A DNA stretch of 24,133 bases from CAZGZD01 sp964530005. Lineage in GTDB: Bacteria > Patescibacteriota > Microgenomatia > UBA1406 > GWC2-37-13. Below, one piece after another: positions 8,672-16,452 of the stretch (positions are counted from its first letter, which is position 1; every line of letters begins with the position of its first letter). The notes under the pieces were generated by a model. The model was given only the letters and a program-made list of their open reading frames with translations. It did no database searches and had not been told where the DNA came from. The stretch spans positions 1-24,133 of the forward strand of contig CAZGZD010000016.1 of NCBI GenBank assembly GCA_964530005.1, written 5' to 3'. Both the position numbers and the translations under genes were made by a program.

Positions 8672-9811
8672 TCACTGCCCACCACTGTAGTATCCCCAAA
8701 CACCTCCACAATAATCAGCTCCACAAGCACGATCAGGTCTACACTGGCTCCCACAATACCCACCAGCTGCCCTATATACTTCATCTTTTGTCCACTGCGT
8801 TGGACTTGCTGCATGAGCCATACTTTTCAAGTATTCAGCAGCAGCATATGCGCTGTCTCTTATATTAAAGACATTTGGAGTATGTGTATAGCCTCCAAAC
8901 CTATTAACAGCACTCGCATATCTTGCCCAGGTGCTATCTATAAATTGAAAGGGCCCTTTTGCTCCTGCATAGCTTACACACTTATTACCTGGAGGAAGTC
9001 TTCCGCCAGGCCTTGAATATTCAGCAACCAAATTCGCGGGCAGATCCAGGAGACTACATTCTCGCGCATTAAACGCCTCAAGCAATCTTGGAGGAACACC
9101 AACTTTTTCTCCAGCCTCTTTAAATATCTCACCTATTGCAGTGGGTGATAGATTAGCGCCAGATGAACCTTCTCTTGTTGGAAAATCTATCATTGCCCGA
9201 AGTGCTTCAACAAGTGACTTTGTATCTTTTTCAACATCCTCTTTGCTAAGATTTCTTGTCCTTTTATTTTGGGAAGATTTTTTTCTTCTCTCCAACTCTT
9301 TTGCTTTCTCGTCAAGAAAACTTTGCTCTGCTTCCGCGCGGGCGACATTTACATCTTTATCAACACTTTTAAAAAATCCAAAACTGCGATAAATTCCAGT
9401 CAATCCATTTTCCGATAATATCTTTTGAAATTCAGACTCACCTTTTGCGGTTTTTTTTCTCACAAAAAATTGGTTTAATGTCGGTGAATATACAATATCA
9501 AGATTTGGCGAGGTATATGGCAGGCTTTCAGTAAATTTAGCGAGCTTTTCAGCTTCATCACTCGACAATATTTTGATATCTGCGGCTTCATTTAGCTTCT
9601 TCTCTTCATCTTCAAGGCTTAAAGTTGGCTCGATTCTATTCGATTCATCAAACGAATTATTTGACTCTTCAATTTGAGGGGGACTCACTTGAAGTGCTGG
9701 ATTTTTTTTGCTGTTAAATAAAGAGGATGATAACGCAGACAATATAACAAGTAGAAAAAGCACTCCACCAAGTGCAATCGCCGCAAATGTTAGTGCTTTA
9801 TTTGACATCAT
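8672..9811 (-). CDS. Membrane-anchored lytic transglycosylase (SLT-like)
   Basis: 379 residues. It is likely to cleave the MurNAc-GlcNAc bond of peptidoglycan outside the membrane. A TM helix lies at about 8-29, followed by an acidic linker and a charged helical stretch at about 155-205 that is probably coiled coil. The lysozyme-like domain covers about 222-350. It contains LLEAFNAREC with E251 as candidate catalytic acid (the usual ES appears as EC), then GAKGPFQFIDSTW at 283-295 and a SAYAAAEYLKSMA helix. Six cysteines lie in the outer part (252, 278, 353, 357, 363, 368), four of them in a Gly-rich C-terminal tail, which suggests disulfides. The gene ends in TGA and converges on the VanW gene with a 9-base gap. 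It follows the acyltransferase by 15 bases. Confidence 0.85.
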   Translation of the reverse strand: MMSNKALTFAAIALGGVLFLLVILSALSSSLFNSKKNPALQVSPPQIEESNNSFDESNRIEPTLSLEDEEKKLNEAADIKILSSDEAEKLAKFTESLPYTSPNLDIVYSPTLNQFFVRKKTAKGESEFQKILSENGLTGIYRSFGFFKSVDKDVNVARAEAEQSFLDEKAKELERRKKSSQNKRTRNLSKEDVEKDTKSLVEALRAMIDFPTREGSSGANLSPTAIGEIFKEAGEKVGVPPRLLEAFNARECSLLDLPANLVAEYSRPGGRLPPGNKCVSYAGAKGPFQFIDSTWARYASAVNRFGGYTHTPNVFNIRDSAYAAAEYLKSMAHAASPTQWTKDEVYRAAGGYCGSQCRPDRACGADYCGGVWGYYSGGQ

Positions 9812-9826
9812 AAGAAGTTCGCTGAT

Positions 9827-10396
9827 CTATCGAAATAATCGTGGTCTTCCAAGCCTGTATGATAAGCTTTTGATCTTTCTTTCACCAATCTTTTGGGCTG
9901 GTACTCCACCCACAATTTCATATTCAGCAATATCTCGTGTCACGACCGCTCCAGCCCCCAGAATAGCACCTCGTCCTATATGTACACCTGGCAAAATAAT
10001 CACACGTGGCCCAACAAATACATAGTCCTCAATAATAACTTCCCCATATGTGGGTTTGAAGTTTTTGTCATTCATATCATGCTGGGAGTTATAGATCATC
10101 ACCTCAGAGGCTATCGCAACATGATCACCAATTACAAGTTTTGCTCGTCCGTCCAAAACCACTTTTTCTCCGACAATACTATCTTTTCCTATTTTTATTT
10201 TTTTCGGATCATAAAAACGGGCCCCCATATGAATGGTTGAACCACGACCCATTTGAATACCTCCTAATCTATACACAAGCTTCCTTAAAATATGAGATGG
10301 AATGTATCCTGCAATATGAAGAATGAAAACTTCAATCTCAAGAATAATACTGTATATTCTAATTCCGACTTTTTTAATAAAAATAGAGAACGTCAT
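9827..10396 (-). CDS. Hexapeptide-repeat O-acetyltransferase (left-handed beta-helix)
   Basis: 189 residues. It probably transfers an acetyl or similar acyl group from acyl-CoA to a sugar in a surface glycan. After a hydrophobic N-terminus (about 8-35), residues about 50-170 carry hexapeptide-type turns (GRGSTIHMGARFY, KIGKDSIVGEKVVLDG, LVIGDHVAIASEVMI). The family hallmark YNSQHDM follows, with the active-site His, and then HIGRGAILGAGAVVTRDI and IVGGVPAQKIGERK. This order matches maltose/galactoside/serine O-acetyltransferase-like enzymes such as WbbJ and WcaF. It lies 29 bases after the GT4 gene and 15 before the transglycosylase, so glycan modification is the likely role. The exact acceptor is not predictable. 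It ends in TAG. Confidence 0.88.
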   Translation of the reverse strand: MTFSIFIKKVGIRIYSIILEIEVFILHIAGYIPSHILRKLVYRLGGIQMGRGSTIHMGARFYDPKKIKIGKDSIVGEKVVLDGRAKLVIGDHVAIASEVMIYNSQHDMNDKNFKPTYGEVIIEDYVFVGPRVIILPGVHIGRGAILGAGAVVTRDIAEYEIVGGVPAQKIGERKIKSLSYRLGRPRLFR

Positions 10397-10425
10397 ATCA
10401 AAATGATAGTATCTTTTAGCAACTA

Positions 10426-11517
10426 TTACAAATAGCTTTTATATAACTTGGCTGTATCATGAGCCATCTCTTTAAATGAATATTTACTTCTTAGATCTTC
10501 ATAATTAATTTTTTTTTCTTTAGAAATAAACTCCTCAATCCCTTTTGTAATACTATCAATGCTATTTGGGTCAAATGGCAAATAATTGTCTCCCAAAACT
10601 TCCTGAAATACAGGGATATTCGATGCAACAATCGGCAAATTGAAATATACAGCTTCGCTCAAAGGCAAACAAAAACCTTCAGACAATGAGGGATGAACAA
10701 GCCCCTTGGCATTTTCATAAAAAAAACGCAAATCTGAAAGTGAGGCTCCATGAAATATAATTACTCTTTTTTCAATATTAAGTTCTATAATAAGCTATTT
10801 AATTCGTTTAGCAAAATAATCCTGGGGACCAATTAAAATAAGTTTTAGACTACCCCTTGCCCTCTTAAAAGCATGAATTAGACTCTGAATATTCTTATGT
10901 GGGTAAAAATTACCAACATATATCAAGAAATCTCCATCAAACTTTTCACCTAATTCTTTGTTTGTTTTTGCTGATGTGAGATTGATGTTGACTCCTTCAT
11001 ATACGGTGTGAATTTTATCCCCATACTGCGAGCCAAACGAGTTGATAATTTGCTTTTTAATAGTATTTGTTGGGACGATAATCTCACAGCTATTTTTTAC
11101 CTGCGTACTGAGAACATACTTATATGCCAAATATTTTATTTGGTAGTGTAGATTATTTTTTGTTGAAGCTTTCCCAGATCTATACTTAAGGTGAGTTAGA
11201 TCATGAATAGTTGACATGAACGTTTTCTTATATAAAAAAGGATAGCTCAAATATGTAAAATGCATAAGATCAAGGTCACTCCTATTAAGGAGACTAAGAA
11301 AACTTACCTGCTCACTTACTGTGTGCCATTTATAATCTGCTTTTACAAAATGATATTTCTCATTTTTAATTGATTTATCTACCTCCCCATTGAGAGTAAA
11401 TATATACACTTCGCAGTCTGAGGGTAAATAAATAGGTAGATGATATAACAGATTTTGAATATAGACACCAACTCCTGTCTGTCCGATTAGTCGTGCATCT
11501 ATACCAAGCCTTTTCAT
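10426..11517 (-). pseudogene. GT4 family glycosyltransferase interrupted by an in-frame TAG
   Basis: Two open stretches, 11517-10798 (240 codons) and 10794-10429 (122 codons), are in the same frame and separated only by TAG at 10795-10797. Together they form a normal-length (about 363-residue) GT-B enzyme. The N-half starts MKRLGIDARLIGQTGVGVYI and reaches the hinge block YVGNFYPHKNIQSL. Across the stop it reads DYFAKRIK-stop-LIIELNIEKRVIIFHG, the expected helix-strand pair. The C-half has the retaining GT4 E-x7-E motif in SLSEGFCLPLSEA. Its ATG overlaps the upstream GT2 stop (ATGA), showing translational coupling. TAG ends rpsI, rpsK, infA and rplO here, so genome-wide sense reading is unlikely. 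It is a recent nonsense mutation, a sequence error or local readthrough. Sugar specificity unknown. Confidence 0.88.
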
Positions 11518-12410
11518 GATATTTTTCTTTTTAGATCTATACCAACATATACAAGATTATTGAAAAAAGAAGGATATGACTGAGCGTAATGCTTTTTGTA
11601 GAAAATCTTCATCGCTGAATAAAAATGATCTTTTGTCCTCTGTCTAATCTCCTTATCGTCTGTCTTTAACCCGCTTTGATATTTAAGATGCGTGACTGAA
11701 TACTTGGGATAATAATAAATCTTGTAACCTAATTTTTTAATTCTAATCGAAAGATCCAGCTCTTCTCCATACATAAAAAAGTCTTCTGAAAATCCCCCAA
11801 CTCTTTTAAATAAATCTGTTCTTGTCAGATAAAAGGATCCTTGCGGTGAATCAATCTCATGGGTTTGATTTAAATTAAGATACGTGAGGTGATATCCTCC
11901 GAATATTCTATTGATAAGGGGTACTGACCCAAATAATTTCTCAAGCTTCAAAAAATAAGTGAGAGATCTCCAAGGGGTTGGGAATCCCCTATGGCAGGCC
12001 GCATCAAGCGTGCCGTCCTCCAAATTCACTCTGACTGTCAAGACTCCCACATTACTATTTTCAGTCATCCAGAGTATAAGATCTTTAAAATCGAGATTTT
12101 GGTCTATATAAAGATCTGAATTTAGGAATAGAAGATATCGTCCTACAGCTTGCGCTACCCCAATATTATTTCCACCCGCAAAGCCAATATTCTTTTTGCT
12201 TCTGATAATACTGAAGCCGATTTTATCAGTAGGCTTACTTCTCTTAACTTCCTCAAGCATTTTTAGAGTATCATCTTTAGAATCATTATCGACAACGATA
12301 ATCTCAACTTTGAGAGTAGACTTTAAAAGATTTGCGTAGAGCTTTTCTATGCAAGTCCGCGTAATTTCAAGAGTGTTATAGGTGACTATAATTATCGACA
12401 AATCTGTCAT
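11514..12410 (-). CDS. GT2 family glycosyltransferase (rhamnosyltransferase-like)
   Basis: 298 residues. It transfers a sugar from a nucleotide sugar to a growing surface glycan at the cytoplasmic face. The GT-A fold is recognised by SIIIVTYN at 5-12, VVDNDSKDDT at 39-48, NIGFAGGNNIG at 74-84 and the metal/nucleotide motif LNSD at 96-99 (D99). The acceptor-side signature GSFYLTRTDLFKRVGGFSED (191-210) is followed by FMYGEELDLSIR, with the ExxDL typical of WbbL-like rhamnosyltransferases. No C-terminal membrane helices are evident. It is first of the glycan genes, 21 bases after rpsI, and overlaps the GT4 start by 4 bases. The sugar cannot be deduced; rhamnose is only the family trend. Confidence 0.9.
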   Translation of the reverse strand: MTDLSIIIVTYNTLEITRTCIEKLYANLLKSTLKVEIIVVDNDSKDDTLKMLEEVKRSKPTDKIGFSIIRSKKNIGFAGGNNIGVAQAVGRYLLFLNSDLYIDQNLDFKDLILWMTENSNVGVLTVRVNLEDGTLDAACHRGFPTPWRSLTYFLKLEKLFGSVPLINRIFGGYHLTYLNLNQTHEIDSPQGSFYLTRTDLFKRVGGFSEDFFMYGEELDLSIRIKKLGYKIYYYPKYSVTHLKYQSGLKTDDKEIRQRTKDHFYSAMKIFYKKHYAQSYPSFFNNLVYVGIDLKRKIS

Positions 12411-12417
12411 ATAGATA

Positions 12418-12423
12418 ATTATA
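12418..12423 (-). promoter_or_regulatory. Possible -10 element for the glycan gene module
   Basis: A perfect TATAAT ends 7 bases before the GT2 ATG, in the 21-base gap after rpsI. The hexamer 17 bases upstream (TCTCCA, inside rpsI) is a poor -35. The spacing would give a leaderless message. It could separate glycan-gene expression from the ribosomal operon, but chance occurrence is possible. Confidence 0.3.
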
Positions 12424-12431
12424 TGACAAAT

Positions 12432-12887
12432 CTATCGCTTTGGAGACTGCTTTCTACGACGAGCTTTTCCTCCTGTGCCTACTTTGCGTCTTTCGCGAAC
12501 CCGTGGATCGCGTGTCAATAGACCTTCGGCCTTAAGGGCTGCACGATATATACTTGGATCGATCTTCTCTATGGCGCGTGCGAGTCCGTGTGAAATTGCG
12601 TCAAGTTGCCCTCGTTTTCCACCACCACGAACATGAATTGATATTGCGAATCTCTCTTTTGTATCGGTTAAAACAAGGGGTCGAAGATAATAGGACGTAT
12701 CCGCACTTGATGGGAATATCTGTAAGGCTTGCTTTTTATTAATAAAAATGTCTCCTTGCTTCATCTTAATATCCCCGACAGCAACCTCTTTGGATTTGGA
12801 AGCGATATAAAGACGCACACGAGCAACTGCAGATTTACGACGCCCTACTGCTCCATAATACACAATCGACTCTTTTGTTTTTACCAT
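12432..12887 (-). CDS. rpsI: Ribosomal protein uS9
   Basis: 151 residues, a usual length with a short N-terminal extension. It binds the 30S head, and its C-terminal tail reaches the P-site tRNA. The hallmarks are YGAVGRRKSAVARVRL near the N-terminus, the VRGGGKRGQLDAISHGLARA block, and the C-terminal LTRDPRVRERRKVGTGGKAR run. It ends in the conserved basic SPKR before TAG, which proves TAG acts as a stop in this genome. It follows rplM by 10 bases, the standard rplM-rpsI pair, here appended to the alpha operon. Confidence 0.98.
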   Translation of the reverse strand: MVKTKESIVYYGAVGRRKSAVARVRLYIASKSKEVAVGDIKMKQGDIFINKKQALQIFPSSADTSYYLRPLVLTDTKERFAISIHVRGGGKRGQLDAISHGLARAIEKIDPSIYRAALKAEGLLTRDPRVRERRKVGTGGKARRRKQSPKR

Positions 12888-12897
12888 ATACTATGAA

Positions 12898-13326
12898 TTA
12901 AGAAATTTTATCAGTGTGTGGATGATCCACATCGTTATATATAAAAAGACGAGCTAATCGTCTACTTTTCAGCTTATTTTTTGGCAACATACCAGCAACT
13001 GCATGACGAATTACAAATGTCGGATCTTTTTCGATCACACTACGATATGGTTCCTTCTTAAGCCCTCCAGGATATCCAGAGTACATTGTGTATTCTTTTT
13101 GCGAAGATTTGTTGCCGGTGAGCTTTATGTATTTTGCATTAACGGCAACCAAGAAGTCTCCGCAGTCAAGGTGAGTTGTGTATTTTGACTTATGCTTACC
13201 TTGAAGTAAAGTCGCAATACGTGTTGCTACTCGCCCAAGAGGCTGATCTTTAAGATCCACGACATGCCATGCGCGCTCTATATCTTTTGCGCTTGTAGAT
13301 TTTGTAGTATGAGTAAGATGAATCAT
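12898..13326 (-). CDS. rplM: Ribosomal protein uL13
   Basis: 142 residues, standard length. uL13 is an early-assembly 50S protein that binds 23S rRNA. Conserved blocks are ERAWHVVDLKDQPLGRVATR, LLQGKHKSKYTTHLDCGDF with the following VAVNA, YSGYPGGLKKEPYRSV, and HAVAGMLPKNKLKSRRLARL. It starts only 3 bases after the rplQ stop and is followed by rpsI, so the three are almost certainly translated from one message. Confidence 0.98.
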   Translation of the reverse strand: MIHLTHTTKSTSAKDIERAWHVVDLKDQPLGRVATRIATLLQGKHKSKYTTHLDCGDFLVAVNAKYIKLTGNKSSQKEYTMYSGYPGGLKKEPYRSVIEKDPTFVIRHAVAGMLPKNKLKSRRLARLFIYNDVDHPHTDKIS

Positions 13327-13329
13327 AGT

Positions 13330-13800
13330 TTATTTCTTAATCTTCTTAACTTGTTTTACTGACTTAGTCTTTGCAACGGCTTTACTGGAAGAGTTTGTTT
13401 TTTGCAACTTTACCTTCTTTTCTTTAACAGCTTTCTGAAATACAACGGGTGTCACCCACTCAATCCTTGCCATACTAGCTCCATCTGAGACTCGCTGTGG
13501 AAGTTTTAGAACTCTAGTGTACCCACCTACTCTATCCTTAAATAGTGGAGCTATTTGATCCGTCAGTAGCGAAATTGTTTTCGTATCCTCAAGCGTTGAA
13601 AGCAGGTAATTTTTGGCACTTTCAGTCTTTTGCTTGGCACGATTTACAACAATATCAACACCCGTCCTTATGACTCTGGCCTTTTTTTGAGTTGTGGTCA
13701 GCGTACCACGCACGACAAAACTTATCATCATGGCGCGCCTTATTAGATTTGACTTATCCCTTATGGTGGTAAGCCGTGTTGATCGTACTCTATGTCTCAT
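13330..13800 (-). CDS. rplQ: Ribosomal protein bL17
   Basis: 156 residues. bL17 lies near the exit tunnel of the 50S subunit. The N-terminus MRHRVRSTRLTTIRDKSNLI is a variant of the conserved MRHR...LGR/HR-A start. It continues with a TTQKKARVIRTGVDIVVNRA block and the YTRVLKLPQRVSDGASMARI segment typical of the family. The core is about 115 residues, and the remaining roughly 40 are a Lys/Ser-rich tail, a common variable extension. The gene lies 29 bases after rpoA, its usual neighbour. Confidence 0.96.
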   Translation of the reverse strand: MRHRVRSTRLTTIRDKSNLIRRAMMISFVVRGTLTTTQKKARVIRTGVDIVVNRAKQKTESAKNYLLSTLEDTKTISLLTDQIAPLFKDRVGGYTRVLKLPQRVSDGASMARIEWVTPVVFQKAVKEKKVKLQKTNSSSKAVAKTKSVKQVKKIKK

Positions 13801-13829
13801 AATTTTAGATAGAAAACTTATTATTCGCG

Positions 13830-14756
13830 TTAGTCAAGATCTATATCGAGCTTTTTAAGCTCATCTTCAATAAGATAAAATGACTTCTTGCCAAGCCCTT
13901 TTACGCCTATCAGCTTATCTTTGCCTTCAGCCACAAGATCAGCAACTGTCTCGATATTTTCTCGAAGCAAAGCATTTATCACTCGGGATGGAAGATTAAG
14001 CTCATCTATTATGATCTCTTTAAGCTTTTGATCAACCTCCTTTTTCTGAGTATCGGGTGATACATCGTCTGATTTAGCCTCGACAACATCTCGTCCTGAC
14101 AATGTGTGAGCGAAATGCTCGGACAAGATAAGAGAAGCGTCTCGTAGTACACTTTCTGGAGACACTGTCCCGTCAGTCCATACTTCAAGAATGAGTCTGT
14201 CAAAATTAGTCTTTCGACCAACACGAGCTTCCTCAATCTTAAAATTCACCTTTCGAACGGGTGAAAAATAGGCATCGACCGTAATCATGCCGGCCTCTTT
14301 TTTCTCTTGCTCTTCAGCCGATAAAGACCCAATTCCTGTCTCAACAATGGCATCTATTGAGAGCTTTCCTTTAGCGTCTGTAAGCTCAGCAATATATACA
14401 TCTTTATTGACGACCTCAGCTTCTCCTTTTACATCCGCACCTGTTAGCTTTTTAGCCCCTTTTTGATCTAGGGTTATCTTAAAGCTTCCAGATCGCGAAG
14501 TCTTAAATCTTAGCTGCTTAAGATTAAGAACGATATCCAGAATCGACTCTTTTACTCCACCAATTGTAGAAAAAAGATGCGGAGCTCCGGCAATCTTAAC
14601 TTGTGTAATAGCAGCCCCCTCAAGGGAGGATAGTAAAGTGCGACGAAGCGCATTACCTATACTGCTGCCAAAGCTTAAGGGCAGTGGCTCGAGAATAAAT
14701 TTCCCGTAATCAGTTGATTCCTCAACTTTTTTGGTGTGGAAATTGGGTTGTAACAT
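13830..14756 (-). CDS. rpoA: DNA-directed RNA polymerase subunit alpha
   Basis: 308 residues from the chosen start. Alpha dimerises to seed RNA polymerase assembly, and its C-terminal domain contacts promoter DNA and activators. The N-domain shows the dimer signature GNALRRTLLSS at 34-44. The C-domain (about 247-303) has NLPSRVINALLRENIETVADL and the helix-hairpin-helix GVKGLGKKSF. An acidic/charged linker (about 222-245) joins them. An ATG 7 codons upstream (14777) is in frame, but the internal ATG at 14756 fits family N-termini and leaves the upstream hairpin untranslated, so it is preferred. It follows rpsD by 89 bases, the longest gap in the window, and precedes rplQ. Confidence 0.97.
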   Translation of the reverse strand: MLQPNFHTKKVEESTDYGKFILEPLPLSFGSSIGNALRRTLLSSLEGAAITQVKIAGAPHLFSTIGGVKESILDIVLNLKQLRFKTSRSGSFKITLDQKGAKKLTGADVKGEAEVVNKDVYIAELTDAKGKLSIDAIVETGIGSLSAEEQEKKEAGMITVDAYFSPVRKVNFKIEEARVGRKTNFDRLILEVWTDGTVSPESVLRDASLILSEHFAHTLSGRDVVEAKSDDVSPDTQKKEVDQKLKEIIIDELNLPSRVINALLRENIETVADLVAEGKDKLIGVKGLGKKSFYLIEDELKKLDIDLD

Positions 14757-14770
14757 AAAAATAAAAGGGT

Positions 14771-14791
14771 AAGCCATCCATCTGACGGCTT
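14771..14791 (-). promoter_or_regulatory. Hairpin in the rpsD-rpoA gap, just upstream of rpoA
   Basis: On the minus strand AAGCCGTC and GATGGCTT can pair as an 8-bp stem (one G-U) with a 5-base loop. The hairpin lies 14 bases before the chosen rpoA ATG and is followed by ACCCTTTTATTTTT. This resembles a weak attenuator or a translational control element. The alternative upstream rpoA ATG (14777) would fall in its 3' arm. The rest of this 89-base gap is AT-rich with no other feature seen. Confidence 0.4.
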
Positions 14792-14845
14792 AAATTTTAA
14801 TAATAAAAAAATGTGTGCATATTAATAATATAGATACTCTATTTA

Positions 14846-15466
14846 TTATCGTGAATAGTATTCAATAACGAGCCTCAAATCAACCTGTTTTTCAATCTCC
14901 TCGGCTGTTGGCTCCTCTTTTAAAAGCCCAGCTATACCTTTTTTTTGAATCCAGCCAGGAATAATAAAGTCTTTGTTCTCGATCGCGCCTGCAACGGCCG
15001 GAATCTTTTGTGTCTTTGCGTTCCCAAAAGTCACAGCTTGACCAGGTAATACCTGATATGAAGCGATATCGACTTTCTTTTTCATAACCGTCACATGACC
15101 ATGATTTACGAGTTGTCTCGCTGCAGCTCGTGTTGGAGCAAATCCCATGCGATATACAATATTATCAAGTCTCTTTTCAAGTAACTGGCTAAGATTGAGC
15201 GCGGTATTTCCCTTTTTCTCAATTGCCTTAGCAAAATAATTTTTGAGCTGACTTTCGTTTATGCCAAAAAGTGATCGAAGCTTCTGTTTTTCTCGAAGTT
15301 GACGACCACGCTCTGATACTTTGCGACGCCCCCGACTTCCGTGCTGTCCTGGAAGTACTGTAAGCCGTCGCATCAAAGACGCATGTGCCTTTGAGCCTGG
15401 AGTCTTGAGTCCAAGATCAACCCCTTCTCGACGCGCTTGTTTGTTTCTAGGTCCTGTATATCTCAT
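14846..15466 (-). CDS. rpsD: Ribosomal protein uS4
   Basis: 206 residues, standard length. uS4 nucleates 30S assembly by binding the 5' domain of 16S rRNA. The N-terminal MRYTGPRNKQARREGVDLGL has no zinc-binding cysteines, so this is the zinc-free form. The S4 RNA-binding domain is at about 95-160, including LEKRLDNIVYRMGFAPTRAA and RQLVNHGHVTV. It lies between rpsK (21 bases) and rpoA, the classical alpha operon order. Confidence 0.98.
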   Translation of the reverse strand: MRYTGPRNKQARREGVDLGLKTPGSKAHASLMRRLTVLPGQHGSRGRRKVSERGRQLREKQKLRSLFGINESQLKNYFAKAIEKKGNTALNLSQLLEKRLDNIVYRMGFAPTRAAARQLVNHGHVTVMKKKVDIASYQVLPGQAVTFGNAKTQKIPAVAGAIENKDFIIPGWIQKKGIAGLLKEEPTAEEIEKQVDLRLVIEYYSR

Positions 15467-15487
15467 AGGTTAAATAAAGTAAAAAAA

Positions 15488-15868
15488 CTATACACGTCGC
15501 ACCTTTGGTGGACGAACTCCATTGTGTGGAATTGGTGTAATATCAATAATCCGATTAATATCAAGAATTGACCCTTTAATAACGCGAAGAGCAGCCTCTC
15601 GTCCAGGTCCTATTCCTTTTATATATACCATCGCTTCACGAAAACCATAGTCAGAAATTGCTCTCTGAAGCGTTGATTCGGTCGTTATAGTTGCAGCGTA
15701 TGGGGTTGATTTTCGTGTACCTGAGAATCCTTGCATCCCACATGAGCCCAAGACAACAGGCTCCCCATTCTCACTTGTTACTGTAATAAGTGTATTATTG
15801 AATGTTGCTGTGATATAAATTCGACCGCGTTCAATAGTTCTTTTTGCTTTGTTTTTTTTATTTGCCAT
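15488..15868 (-). CDS. rpsK: Ribosomal protein uS11
   Basis: 126 residues, usual length. uS11 lies on the 30S platform near the Shine-Dalgarno helix. Conserved blocks include ITATFNNTLITVTSENGEPV, SCGMQGFSGTRKSTPYAAT, VYIKGIGPGREAALRVI, and the C-terminal DITPIPHNGVRPPKVRRV before TAG. That last block is essentially invariant, so TAG is again a true stop. 16 bases follow rpsM. Confidence 0.98.
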   Translation of the reverse strand: MANKKNKAKRTIERGRIYITATFNNTLITVTSENGEPVVLGSCGMQGFSGTRKSTPYAATITTESTLQRAISDYGFREAMVYIKGIGPGREAALRVIKGSILDINRIIDITPIPHNGVRPPKVRRV

Positions 15869-15884
15869 ATTTTATGCGTAAATA

Positions 15885-16304
15885 TTATTTTTTAGTTGCT
15901 GCGGCCTTTTGCTGCCCTGTTTCAAGCTTTGACCATGCCTCTTTCGTCAATGCTCCAACTGTTCGTCTCTTCCCTCGCTTCGTTCGTGCATTTGAACGTG
16001 TTCTTTGACCCCGAGCAGGAAGTCCTCTCAAATGCCTTATACCTCGATATGCCGATATATCTCGCAGACGCTTAAGATTCTCTCTCTCTTCTTCTTTTAG
16101 ATTCCCCTCAACCTTAAATGACTCAACGACCGCAACAAGTTTTTTGATGTCTTCCTCCGAAAGCTTCCCTATACGCGCCGTTCCGTCGACACCAGTCTGC
16201 TTAATAATACCAGCAGCACGTGTCCATCCGATTCCATAAATCTGAGTCAGAGCGTAATCAACTCTACTGTTGTCTGCGATTTGTATTCCAAGAACTCGTG
16301 CCAT
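15885..16304 (-). CDS. rpsM: Ribosomal protein uS13
   Basis: 139 residues. uS13 sits in the 30S head and bridges to the 50S and tRNAs. It starts MARVLGIQIADN, has the helix-turn-helix-like YALTQIYGIGWTRAAGII block, and carries the signature YRGIRHLRGLPARGQRTRSN followed by ARTKRGKRRTVG. The C-terminus extends about 15 residues past the usual end with an Ala/Lys-rich tail. It follows rpmJ by 19 bases in the standard infA-rpmJ-rpsM-rpsK order. Confidence 0.98.
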   Translation of the reverse strand: MARVLGIQIADNSRVDYALTQIYGIGWTRAAGIIKQTGVDGTARIGKLSEEDIKKLVAVVESFKVEGNLKEEERENLKRLRDISAYRGIRHLRGLPARGQRTRSNARTKRGKRRTVGALTKEAWSKLETGQQKAAATKK

Positions 16305-16323
16305 AAAAATTTTCTAAATGAAA

Positions 16324-16437
16324 TTAACCCTGTCTTTGTTTATGTTTTGGATTTGAACATGTAACATATATCTTTCCGCGCCTTTTAACGAGCGTACATT
16401 TAGGACACATTTTTTTTACTGATGCTTGTACTCGCAT
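16324..16437 (-). CDS. rpmJ: Ribosomal protein bL36
   Basis: This short gene encodes 37 residues starting MRVQASVKKMCPKCTLVKRR and ending KHKQRQG, then TAA. bL36 is a small zinc-ribbon protein of the 50S subunit. The ligands C11, C14, C27 and H32 are all present, so this is the zinc-binding form. It lies 15 bases after infA and 19 before rpsM, its classical position. Confidence 0.97.
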   Translation of the reverse strand: MRVQASVKKMCPKCTLVKRRGKIYVTCSNPKHKQRQG

Positions 16438-16452
16438 ATAAATTTATCTAAT

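Noticed and set aside
8672..8674. UGA recoded to glycine as in Gracilibacteria/SR1
   Set aside because: TGA ends the transglycosylase, PBP and GT2 genes at sensible points, and no in-frame TGA was needed to complete any conserved protein.
10396..10408. TATCA-AAA-TGATA palindrome over the acyltransferase start as an operator
   Set aside because: It has only a 5-bp AT-rich arm, no second copy and no adjacent regulator; it is likely chance.
10426..10731. A separate 101-residue glycosyltransferase gene starting at TTG
   Set aside because: It is in the same frame as the upstream part, lacks an N-domain, and continues upstream of the TTG without a break to the TAG at 10795. It is the C-half of one GT4 gene.
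10795..10797. Genome-wide reassignment of TAG (or TAA) to an amino acid
   Set aside because: TAG terminates rpsI, rpsK, infA, rplO and map at the expected protein ends, and TAA does so for rpmJ, rpsN and others.
14757..14777. rpoA start at the upstream in-frame ATG
   Set aside because: The extra seven residues are not family-like and the ATG falls inside a hairpin arm. The internal ATG matches typical alpha N-termini.
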